Assembly: GCA_022419385.1 (NCBI GenBank)
Contig: JAJUBI010000006.1
Span: 1,426,001-1,490,000 of the forward strand
Length of the DNA stretch: 64,000 nucleotides
Reading direction: 5' to 3'
From: Paraconiothyrium sp. Pb-2020
Taxonomy: Eukaryota; Ascomycota; Dothideomycetes; Pleosporales; Didymosphaeriaceae
In this document: piece after piece, positions 46,488-56,297 of the stretch
How the letters are laid out: each line of letters opens with the position of its first letter
How positions within the stretch are numbered: position 1 is the stretch's first letter
Made by a program: the position numbers and the translations under genes
The notes under the pieces: generated by a model
Databases searched by the model: none
Told to the model about the DNA's origin: nothing
Seen by the model: only the letters and a program-made list of their open reading frames with translations

Positions 46488-48076
46488 GTTTTCAAAGAGA
46501 GACACGGTGAATGACAGCGCTTGATCTCACGAGTACTAGAACAATTGCGCAACCCTTTCTTATATACTTTGCAGACCGAAACTTCAGCAAATACAGCGAG
46601 ACATGCATTCTCAGCAGCTCCATCATGGCGTTCGTGATGCGTACTATAGTTTGCGGTCTGGACGCGCTTGGCGGCGCCCAACTTGCCCGGGAACAGGCGT
46701 ACGAGACTTCATAAAGCAAGTCATTCCTAGACGAGGTCGACTACTGACTTCCCTGTCCGCACGTGGTGGTGGAGGGGCACAGGGGCTAGTTACTATCGAG
46801 ATGCTTCGTCTGATGGTGTGGAACTGGACCCTGATCAGGGCTCTTTTACGACTAGAGCACCACTCGCCATGCTCCTTTGAAGTAGACATGGGGGCCCTTC
46901 CCGGTTAGAGAACACGGGAAGACGAAAACCATTCCAGCCGATGGCTTGGAGAACGATTGTATCGGTTCTGTGAAGATGTCCTAGTGGCGTTCAATTTTCA
47001 TGATGGTCAACCCCATTCGTAACCGATACAGGGTTGCCTTTGAAGCTTTTGGAGGAGTGCAGCTAGGCGCAAATTGTTGAGAACATCACGAGTACACCAT
47101 AGCCCGCGAAATAGATTCAATGATATAGTTCTGCTCAATAGCGCGAAGCGGTACCTCTCCTTGTGTGTCATACGAAACACCGTCATCAGCAATCCATGGT
47201 ATTGATCTTTGAGGCGATATCTATAGTCCTATACTGGGAGGGGGTCTCGTGTCAGGCGCATCGCGACTTTGAAAGTCGGTGAGAAGGCCCGCGGCAAGGT
47301 GCAATATAGGGGGGAAGCGCCGAGAGCTAAAATAGCATATCGCGGGGTGACTGAATGTAAGGTACCTAGGTCCACGGCGGGTACTGGAAAGGCACGTGAC
47401 CTCGCCATAGCATGCTCAATAGTCCAATCTTGACTCCTTTCCCAAGCTTCGAGAGGTGTAACGTTCGCAGGGAAGGTGAACTTCGGCCTCGGGAAGAGAA
47501 GCGTATATCAGTTGGACCGAAGGACCTCGGGAGGCAGAGAGAGAATACGCACGTCGCTGACAATACTGTGACTTTGCACAACCCATGCGATTTCTTTCCA
47601 CTACGAAGCTTATTTCGAAGCTGAGCAACAGAGCCTATGTGGCAAGCCGAAATAGCAATTGGATATTTAACAGTGGGTAGGGTGGAGGTTGCGAAGGATC
47701 GGAATTTCCCGATTGATGACAATGCTGCATTTCGCCCAGGTCTCGCTTCATCATGCGGCACTTCGCATCGTGCCAAAGGTTTGACGATATGCTGCGAACG
47801 GGGGAGCGATTCAGTACACTGTGCAGCGTGAGCCGCATCTCGCATCCAGACCTTTGGGTCCATTGATCTGAGCCACTAGCCACGTTAGGACAAACCCATC
47901 TTGGCAGAGAACCCAAGCATCATCGCCGACTGCAGATGCAAAGTGTCAACTACACACTGACTCGCGCCTACAGGGCTGCCACTGGATTTTTCACAGTTTC
48001 TCGTTACTGAGTTTGCCTGCTATATTCGGCACTACGTATAGAGCCTCAGCCGCGCAATCGCAACCCACCCGCCAAT
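46488..48076. other. Intergenic region
   Basis: 1.6 kb between the broken gene and BOS1. The minus-strand open frame 47863-47366 (165 codons) has no motif and is not supported. The last part is the BOS1 promoter and 5' UTR. Confidence 0.45.
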
Positions 48077-48958
48077 ATGGTCTGTCTGCCCATTCTCGCG
48101 CCCAGCACAAACAGACGCTAACATCCACACAGAACGCGCTTTTCAACTCCGCCCTCCGACAATCAACCAGCATACGCAAAGATCTGGACTTGTTCGCGGA
48201 TTCGTCCAGCCCCTCATCTGCTCTCCAAGGCCAGATCTCCGCGAGCCTCGCTTCATTTGCCCGCACCATCGACGATTACAATAAGCTCGCAAAACAAGAG
48301 CCCATACAAACGAAGCAGGAAAAGGCATTTGAGCGGGTCAAAAACTTCAAGGCGGAATTAGACGAATATCGAGAGAACTTTGGCCGTATAAAGAGCGCAA
48401 ATGAGGATGTGGTACGTGTCGAAAATGGCAATGGCATTCGGTGGAAGGCCTGCATGTGCTGACAATAGCTAGCAAACAACGCAGGCGAGAACGGAACTGC
48501 TAGGCAGACGACCACACCACGCGGCTACACCAGAGAATCCGTATGCGCAAACAAACATAAACGCGACTGCTGCGCAGCACTCGGCCTTCGCCCCTTCGCG
48601 ACCGTACAACCCGAATTCTCCGTATACCGCAAACCCTTACTCCGCCGGTGCGCCTGTCGGTGCCGACTATTCGCGCGAGTCACATGCCTTCCGCGAAAAC
48701 ACTTTCATGGACAAGACTTCGGAACAGTTGGATGAGTTTTTGGACAGGGGAAGGGCCGTGTTGGGCGACCTGGGACACCAGAGGGATATGCTGAAGGGGA
48801 CGCAGAGAAGACTGTATAGCGTCGCGAACACGTTAGGTATTAGCGGAGACACGATACGCATGGTCGAACGAAGAGCGAAGCAGGATAAGTGGATATTCTG
48901 GGCAGGAGTTATCATCTTCTTCTTATTTTGTTGGCTCGTGTTGCATTTCCTGCGGTAG
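48077..48958 (+). CDS. BOS1: Qb-SNARE BOS1 (ER-Golgi transport)
   Basis: Preferred model: exon 1 is only the ATG (48077-48079), exon 2 is 48133-48411, exon 3 is 48473-48958, giving 255 aa. The 53-nt first intron has GTCTGT...GCTAAC...CACAG ends. The product begins M-NALFNSALRQS, as fungal Bos1 proteins do. An N-terminal helical domain is followed by a Pro/Asn-rich linker. The SNARE motif (FRENTFMDKTSEQLDEFLDR, then ISGDTIRMVERRAKQDKWIF) leads to a C-terminal membrane anchor (WAGVIIFFLFCWLVLHFL). Bos1 works with Sed5, Bet1 and Sec22 in fusion of ER-derived COPII vesicles. An alternative is an upstream in-frame start without the first intron. Confidence 0.88.
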
Positions 48959-49341
48959 TCGACGGTATGAGAGAGGGGAAAATGGCGCTGTTCTATCTGG
49001 TGTCTGATTTTTGAGCATGCATTTGAGCGGGAGCGGCATTTGATCAGGGTTTAGCGAGGCGTCTGGGGCATTGTAAGATGGGGATTGTTAAAATGATTGA
49101 AAGGGAAAACGTGAGATATTATGGAAGCATGAATTTGGCTGCAAATCTCCAAGCCCATCAAGAATTCTTGTTGGTTTCATACAGAAGGGAAGAAGGTAAC
49201 CTGCATCATCTCGAACCCTTCCTTCTCTCCAAGAGCAAAAGACGGACGACCCCTCTGATTAAACAAGGAAGGGAGGAATGCTAAGGCAAACCATGAAGCC
49301 GAATGTCATATATTGGGTGGGGTCACGAACTTCATGTGGTT
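48959..49341. other. Convergent 3' region of BOS1 and the next gene
   Basis: 383 bp between two stop codons of convergent genes; only 3' UTR sequence is expected. The 68-codon open frame at 49078-49284 is not supported. Confidence 0.5.
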
Positions 49342-50265
49342 CTAGTGATATGCAAGCAGACGAGGCCCAAAAGGATCAGCCTGCACCTGCACCTCATGGA
49401 CATCCTCTTCAAGCGCCTGCTGACCGACTGCCAGCTGATTCACCTGGTCTTCAAGGAACATTATTTGCCCTCTCATGTCGTCCATCTCAGCCTCCCGAAA
49501 GGAGTCCTGTGCAAACAGAGCAGGCGATGGAAACCCGCTCATGATGCCTCTTGATGCGGGCAGCGCAAGATAGTTCGGAGCCCCGATGCGAGGTACCGGT
49601 GGATAGTAGATTGGAGGCATGGTTCGAGATCGCAGTCGCCCGTCTGGTCGACCTAGGCGTCGACCGCGTTCCCACCAATTGGGCGGGTCATACTCATCGT
49701 CGCTGTCTTCGTACAAATTGTAAGGACGATGACAATGGGTCACGCGATTGGTCCGTCGGTTTCGCCCATGGGAGAGCTGGTCCAGTGCCTCATTCGTTGG
49801 TGCAAGATCCTTCAATTTTCCAATTGCGTGCTCCCAGTCGTCCAACCGGTAGTGATCATTAGTAACGATCTCATTGGCCGTTTTCTCAACGAAATGAGTA
49901 AGATAGGGCGGTATCGTCGTCGAGCCTGCCCTGCACGAAAGATAGGCCAATGTCGTGAAGTGTCTCCGTATCTTGTGCAAAGCGCTGCCTTTTTCAAACA
50001 TATTCTCAAGATGATGGTGAACGTCTTGATTGATATGCCAAGTGCTGGATTTCTGGGCTGTTGCGAAGAACCATTGAAGGGGTCCGAGAGCTTGTTGCTC
50101 AGAAAGGCGGCCGTTCGACAAATGACTCACACTTCGAGCCAGACCAAGGAGGTCAATCTTTTGGTAGCGCAAAGCTATTTCTGGCAAGTTATGCCCGAGA
50201 AGAGTGTCCTTGACTCTATACCGCGGGCGGGCTCCTCTTCCAACATGTACTTCTATCCAGGGCAT
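49342..50265 (-). CDS. Hypothetical protein with C-terminal coiled coil
   Basis: A 307-aa intronless frame from the ATG at 50265 (MPWIEVHVGRGARPRYRVKD). The N-terminal two thirds are mixed helical and rich in His/Arg. An acidic linker (YEDSDDEYDPPNWWERGRR) and a Pro/Tyr-rich stretch (MPPIYYPPVPRIGAPNYLAL) follow. The C-terminus is heptad-like (RGQIMFLEDQVNQLAVGQQA). No family is recognised. The composition is natural and the frame long, so it is probably a real gene, perhaps lineage-specific. Confidence 0.6.
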   Translation of the reverse strand: MPWIEVHVGRGARPRYRVKDTLLGHNLPEIALRYQKIDLLGLARSVSHLSNGRLSEQQALGPLQWFFATAQKSSTWHINQDVHHHLENMFEKGSALHKIRRHFTTLAYLSCRAGSTTIPPYLTHFVEKTANEIVTNDHYRLDDWEHAIGKLKDLAPTNEALDQLSHGRNRRTNRVTHCHRPYNLYEDSDDEYDPPNWWERGRRLGRPDGRLRSRTMPPIYYPPVPRIGAPNYLALPASRGIMSGFPSPALFAQDSFREAEMDDMRGQIMFLEDQVNQLAVGQQALEEDVHEVQVQADPFGPRLLAYH

Positions 50266-51555
50266 TATGCCTTGCTGATCAATTACGGATGGAAAGAGTG
50301 GAGGTCGATTTCGATGGATTTGACTGCAAACGGTGCCAGCTGTAATCGGATAACCAGTGCTGCGCGAGTAATCAACGCTGTAGCAGCCCAGAATTACTCT
50401 ATATATCCACTCTAAGGGGCGCAGCCCAACTTTCGGCTGATCATCTCGCCATGAAGTTGGGTTTCACAATGGTTGTTTGTGCTTACGTGCTGACCAAACC
50501 AGCCGCGCATTGACAAGTCTATGAGCAAACAGGTACAACTGACTGATCTCGCAGCCAGTCACTCCAATCATCACACCTGTCGTAGCCGCGGACAACTCAA
50601 TGTTGAGGTCAAACTTGTAGTGTGGCTGCACCTGTTCACCGCCAGTTCAGATTTTCCGTGGCAATTCGTCAAATGTTGATCTGGCACCGGCAACACCGTT
50701 AGACATCCTCCCGTAATTTAGGATCTAAGCGAAAACGTGCTAAAAATGTCTAAATTGTATCCAGGTGATACCAATTCCCAAGATCGTAACTCAATGATCA
50801 CTGTATGCTGCCTCAACCACGCGACAACAGGGATTATGGAGTCACGATCTTGATCCACTCCTATCTCACGAAGAGATGCCCATTGATCATAGAAACGCAA
50901 AAGTGGAGTGAGTTGTTACTCAACTCGATCAGCACACAGCCTCCCCCAATTAATATACATGCGCACACTGTAAAAGCCATTTGCGTTGTAGGTTTGCTTC
51001 CAGCGAAACATCCGCAAGTCGAAATACGTGAGCATCTCTCGTGCACCAAACGAGCTGCAAACACACGTACAGTTGTAATACCAGCCGTTCAGGGCTCGAT
51101 GGAGGAGATCAGCGCAAATGCACCTTTCATGCTAGCCCTAGCAGTGGATCAATTGATGTGCTGATACGCGCGTCGTACGTGTACGTGTAGTACCCGTGGA
51201 CCCGATCCCTGGACACTACTCAAGACTCTTTAGTAAGCTTCATGTATGTGTCGACCGAGGAGTGCTGCAGTAAGTGTCCGATCAGTTACCATCGCGTGCA
51301 TAGCGTTTAGGTTAGATTTATTGGGGGAGGGCTTGCTTTCCAACCACGGAGTTGCACGATCGAGTCATGTCACTGTACACGTCGATAGAACGTTATGGGA
51401 AATGATTGGACCAAAAGAGCTTGGCAATCGTGCAAACACATGCAGCGGAATACTTCTTGCCATATTTAAAAAGTAGTACAGATTCTACAGTCCTAGTCCA
51501 GGACGTCATCGCATATGCTCTGTTATCATCGTAATCCCTCAGGCCACGCTTCGCC
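50266..51555. other. Intergenic region downstream of niiA
   Basis: 1.3 kb between the unknown coiled-coil gene's 5' end and the 3' end of niiA. Open frames are below 125 codons and lack motifs. No RNA gene recognised. Confidence 0.45.
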
Positions 51556-54500
51556 TCACCAGTCAAGACCTCCAGCGCCCCGTTCCCCACCGGCAAGTAT
51601 CATGCCAGCCCTTGCTTTCTCGCCCATACCATCTTTGAGGTGGCTGACAGCGAACCCTTTCCTTCCTTTTTGCGAGGCTTTCAACTTTTTGTCAAGACTC
51701 TCGAACGGATCGCTTGTCTCCTCTTTCTTGATTTTGAACTTGCTCGTTCCCAGCACACTATCCAGCTCTTCCACGCTCGGTAGTTTCACATACACGAAGC
51801 CGTCGTCGCGCTCCTCAACTGGGAAGGTGGCAATGTTGACCTGCTCGTCGTTTGCGCAGCGACCAGCTTCCGGGCCTGAGAGCTCGTAATTGCGCTTGTG
51901 GTACGGGCAGGACACCCAGAGCTTGTTATTCTTGATGTCGTCGCCGATGAGGCCGTCGCTAAGAACGAAAGCACGCTTGTGCGGGCACATCTGCTGCGTG
52001 CAGTAATACTTGCCGCGCACCTTGAAGACGGCAAGTTGCGTGTCGCCACGCTTGATGGCTTTGGAATCGCCAGTGGGAAGGTCTCGGAATTCTTCCGCCT
52101 TGACGACGGGTTGCCAGCTAAGGTCACCCCACTGATGGTTTTTGAAGTCTTCCTTTACTGATTCCGCTGGCCAGTAGCTAGGACGTTCCTGGCCACGTTC
52201 TTTTGTCGGCTCGATTGGCGGCTCGATATTTTCAGATGTGTTGGCGAATTGGCTAAACAGAGCCCTTCGTTCAGGACTCTTGAGGACTTCTGTCCATTCA
52301 CAGAAGAACGATCCGACAAGATCCTGCATCTGCTTCTCCAGGTCCGCGCAAATACCGAGCTTGTCCTCCAAGATAACCTCTTGGAGGTATTTGATGCCAC
52401 CAGGGAGGTTTTCAACCCATCTCGCTGTTCGCTGCAACTTATCAGCCGTCCTGATGTAGAAGGAAATATAACGATCGAGAATCGGAACGACATCGTCAGG
52501 CGGCACGTCTTTGGCAAGAAGCTCTGAATGCCTGGGTTTTGCACCTCCGTTTCCACCAACGAAGATATTGAAACCCTTTTCGGTCGCGATAAGACCAAAG
52601 TCCTTGTTTTGCGCCTCGGCGCACTCGCGTACACAACCCGATACACCACCCTTGAACTTGTGCGGTGCTCGGATGGATTTGTAACGTTCCTCCAAACGTA
52701 CTGCCATGCCTACGCTATCGCCGACACCAAACCTACACCACGTCGTTCCTACGCAAGACTTTACTGTTCGGAGGGACTTCGCGTAAGCGTGACCGGACTC
52801 CATACCGCCATCTACTAGTTCCTGCCAGATGGCTAGAAGGTCATGCTTTTTAGCACCGAACATGTCGATGCGCTGTCCACCAGTTATCTTGGTGTATAAG
52901 TTGTACTTTTTGGCGACAGTTCCGATAATGATGAGTTTCTCGGGAGTGATTTCACCGCCCGCCATACGGGGTATAACACTGAACGTTCCGTTGCGCTGGA
53001 TGTTTGCCAGAAAACGATCGTTAGTGTCTTGAAGTCCTCGTCTGGAGTCGTCCAGCAAGTGCTTGTTGAATAAGCTCGATATGATGGAGCCGATAGCTGG
53101 TTTGCAGGCCTCGCACCCTGTCGACTCGGGCTCCTTTCCGCACTCCTTCATCACATCAGCAAATCCGGTGAGCTTCTTGACGTAGATTATGTTGAAGAGG
53201 TCGGCGCGTGAGTACTCGAAGTGTGGGCAGAGATGGTTCTTGACTTCCTGACCCATAGAAGCCATGGTTTTGTTGAAAATAGTCTGGACGAGAGGCATGC
53301 AGCCCCCGCACCCGGTTCCGGCTTTGGTACACGCCTTCACGTCGCCTATTGATTTGCAAGAGCCGTCTTTGACACCCTTCACCACATCGCCTTTGGTAAC
53401 GTTATGACATGAGCAGATCTGCGTGTCGTCGTCACTGTAATAGGTCAGTATCGATCTGTCAAGGGTCTAACACAACGCTCTTACAGGTCAGCACCATCAT
53501 CATCGCCCTTTTGCGCGCCAACAATAAGCTCGCTCGGCAGTATCTCCAGCTGCTTTTGATTCTTAACCATCGGAACCAGCTTTACATAGTCCTTCGTGTC
53601 GCCAATCATCATGCCACCTAGCAGGTACTTTCCATCCATCGTAAAGAGATATTTCTTGTACACCTGTTGGAAAGGATCTTTGTAGGTGAGGGCCTTGACA
53701 GGAGGAGGAGCTGGTCCATCAGTCAAACTCTTGACCTTATCTCTTGGTCCGCTCTCACCGTCTTTCTTCGCTGGTCGACGCCCGGGCATATCCTTGGGTC
53801 CGTCGCGATCAGCGAAAAAGTCGCCGAAACTGGCTACTTCCACACCTAATAACTTCAGTTTCGTGCTCAGGTCTGGTCGCTTGAAATTGCGAGGTGTGTG
53901 TGCTTTGGCTTGTGTAAGGTTGAATGCGAGGACATCTGCCATTTCGACGCCCGGAGCGATCAGACCAAAGGTCTGGTTCTCCCAGCTTGCGCATTCACCA
54001 ATTGCGTAAATGTCCCTGGCAGAGGTCGATAGATCAGGTGCGACTACGATCCCGCCGCCGCGATCAGCGCACTTGATGCCTGTCTTCCGGGCAAGCTCGT
54101 CACGTGCTCGGATGCCAATCTGCGACTGTTAGTGCTTGCGCTATGTCGATTGTGTACAAACTCACAGCAAAGCAGATAGTGGAGCATTCCATGTGCTCTC
54201 CGTCCTCGAATACGACGCCTTTCACAAAACCCTCCGCATCGACTTCGATCTTACCGACTCGCTTAGAGAGCATAACATCCAGGCCTAATGCTCTGACTTG
54301 CTCGACAACCATGCCTCCTGCATCACCATCCAACTGCCTGCTCAGTACCCACCGATTCCTCTCGATGAGTTTGACTTTGCCGAAATCTTCGAGGTCCATC
54401 ATCGCTTTTGCGGCTTCCAAGCCAAGCAAACCGCCCCCTACTGTGATACCAGTAGTGCCCTTGCGCGTCGCAGCGAATTCAATGAGACGTTGAAGGTCAT

Positions 54501-55257
54501 CGATGGTTCGATATACGAAAACACCTTTTGCATCGTGACCAGGTGTGTGTTTAGGAAGTAGTGCATCGGAGCCGGTCGCAAGGACGAGGACGTCGTAGGA
54601 AACAACGTCACCGCTCGACGTCTGGACTTCCTTCCTTTCCGACTCGATTCCGGTAACGAGTGTGTTGAGGTGATAACTTAGTGAACCTTCGGGCATCGAA
54701 GAGTACTGAAGCGTATGAGCATGGTGTGCGCAGCGGGGATTCTGGGGCAACTCACCCAGTCTTTCGGGTTTAGATACAAGTTCTCGACCTCGCGATGCTG
54801 GAAGAAGCTGGTCAAGCCCACACGGTTGTAGGCGAGGTGTGGCTCCTCGCCAATCACCACGACATCGTACTCTCTTCGCTTGACGTCGTATTTGAGTAAT
54901 TTCTCGCTACCACAACATTAGCACTCATTGTTTCGACATTATCGCATTTGCAAGACAACACCGCAAAAGACATGCACTTACATAAACGCAATGCCCACCA
55001 TGCCCAATCCCACGACGACTATCCTCTTCCTCTTGGCCTCAACATGGGCATCTGTACCGTTATCCTTCTGCGCTTCTTCCACCTTCTTAGGCAATGTATT
55101 CACTTCCGGATCGTTCAATTGTCCAACGGGCAGTTTCGCATCTTTCGCCTCTTTCTCGCCCCAGGTTGGGTTATGTGGTGGGGATGCGAGAATGTGATTC
55201 CATGCTCGTAGGCTCAAGACCAGGCGTGTGGATAGGATCGGTCTCCTCCATGTCCAT
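51556..55257 (-). CDS. niiA: Nitrite reductase [NAD(P)H]
   Basis: Reduces nitrite to ammonium. Exons: 54906-54756, 54705-54166, 54119-53485, 53434-51556, plus a 5' part ending at 54982; introns are 75, 50, 46 and 50 nt. Order: FAD/NAD(P)H Rossmann domains (VVVGLGMVG; TVGGGLLGLEAAKAM), BFD-like [2Fe-2S] site (CSCHNVTKGD; CGGC), ferredoxin-like and sirohaem/4Fe-4S domains (CVGTTWC; GCVREC), and a C-terminal Rieske-type domain (CPHKRA; CPYHKRNY). The 5' end is uncertain: the frame of VVVGLGMVG has no upstream ATG, while MDMEETDPIHTPGLEP (ATG at 55257) lies in another frame. A 70-nt intron (55220-55151, weak donor GTCTTG) would join them and give about 1,136 aa. It lies downstream of niaD on the same strand. 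Confidence 0.93.
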
Positions 55258-55634
55258 CCAGGCTGTCGTATCGTGCAAGTCCTCGTAGGGAGTAAATGCA
55301 AAACCCACAATGAAGAGGCCAAGCGCGTAGAGATGAGTAGGAAAAACGCAGACGATTGCTCGCCAATGGGTATAGAAGTCGAGACGAAAGGCGAAGGAAA
55401 ACGCGGAAGTGGGAATAGAAGATCAGACCAGAAGAAGGTAGGTAGGACGTGGAGAGATGCAGACTACCTGACATGTCCACCAGTTCTCCGGGCCACCAAA
55501 AGCAAGCGATCATCCAACCATCTGGACATCCAAGATAGACAGCCTACCTTGGATCAATCCGCCTCAAACCACTACATGGCGCCTCAATCGGCCAACCACA
55601 GCGCGTCCATTGCCAAACTCGCACACTGGTGCAG

Positions 55635-55858
55635 AGATAACACGCAGCCTGCGCCACGCCACGCATGTGGCATCGAACCATTACCGCCGCTGCAAGAACG
55701 CCCGCGGAGGCGTTGGGCAGCGGAGAAGCGTCATAATTGCTTGACACTTGGAAACTCCACGTTCGTCTTCTCCGGGGAAATGCAGGCGTTGCTGTAGGCG
55801 CAGCGATCCTGATAAGGCACGCGCGGTTTGTTTGGCGCCAAGCGACCGGGAAAGATAA
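55635..55858. promoter_or_regulatory. Cluster of GATA (AreA-type) sites upstream of niiA
   Basis: HGATAR matches on the plus strand at 55635-55640 (AGATAA), 55810-55815 (TGATAA) and 55853-55858 (AGATAA), three within 224 bp and bracketing the NirA-like site. AreA/Nit2 relieves nitrogen repression through such sites. This fits the dual AreA plus NirA control known for fungal nitrate genes. Confidence 0.5.
55702..55709 (-). promoter_or_regulatory. Putative NirA site upstream of niiA
   Basis: The minus strand reads CTCCGCGG, a full match to the Aspergillus NirA consensus CTCCGHGG, about 450 bp before the niiA start. NirA induces niaD and niiA on nitrate. An eight-base match can occur by chance. 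Confidence 0.45.
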
Positions 55859-56297
55859 GCCGCCGGGCTCGATCGGAGCAGGGGTCGCTTAGTGCGCGTG
55901 TGCACAGACATGGGGGGAAGAGACCACTGTACGGAGATGCAAGGCGGGATGCGCCTTCTCCGGGCGAGTGCTCCTACGTATACCCAAGGAGAGACCAGAC
56001 GGCAGTTGCGCATAGTAAAGTGGACTTTGCAGGACGACCCTGCTGTGACAGTTGCATGCCCATTGCCTAGTACCACGTAATCAAGATGCCGAAAGAAGCC
56101 TTGAACGGAACCCGTACTATTACAGCATTTGGGTGCGTGTTGGGAAATTTCGCACATCAGTAACGCTTGTGCTTCGTCGCCTCGTAGACTTCATGTCGAT
56201 AGCGTGGCCCAAACCCCAGCTCCAGAACTCCAAACCTACCCTAAACGCTAAACAAGAATCGACCTCGAAACTATAGTACACACCATTTTCACCCTCT

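Larger units (their letters stand above)
55258..56297. other. Intergenic region between niaD and niiA
   Basis: About 1 kb containing the niaD 3' end and niiA promoter. The plus-strand frame 55228-55797 (189 codons) overlaps it but has no motif and reads antisense to the niiA 5' end. Confidence 0.55.

Noticed and set aside
47366..47863. 165-codon minus-strand open frame upstream of BOS1
   Set aside because: No motif and unnatural residue mix; mutually overlapping frames on the other strand.
55228..55797. 189-codon plus-strand open frame upstream of niiA
   Set aside because: Antisense to the niiA 5' end, low-complexity charged residues, and sits on the regulatory region.
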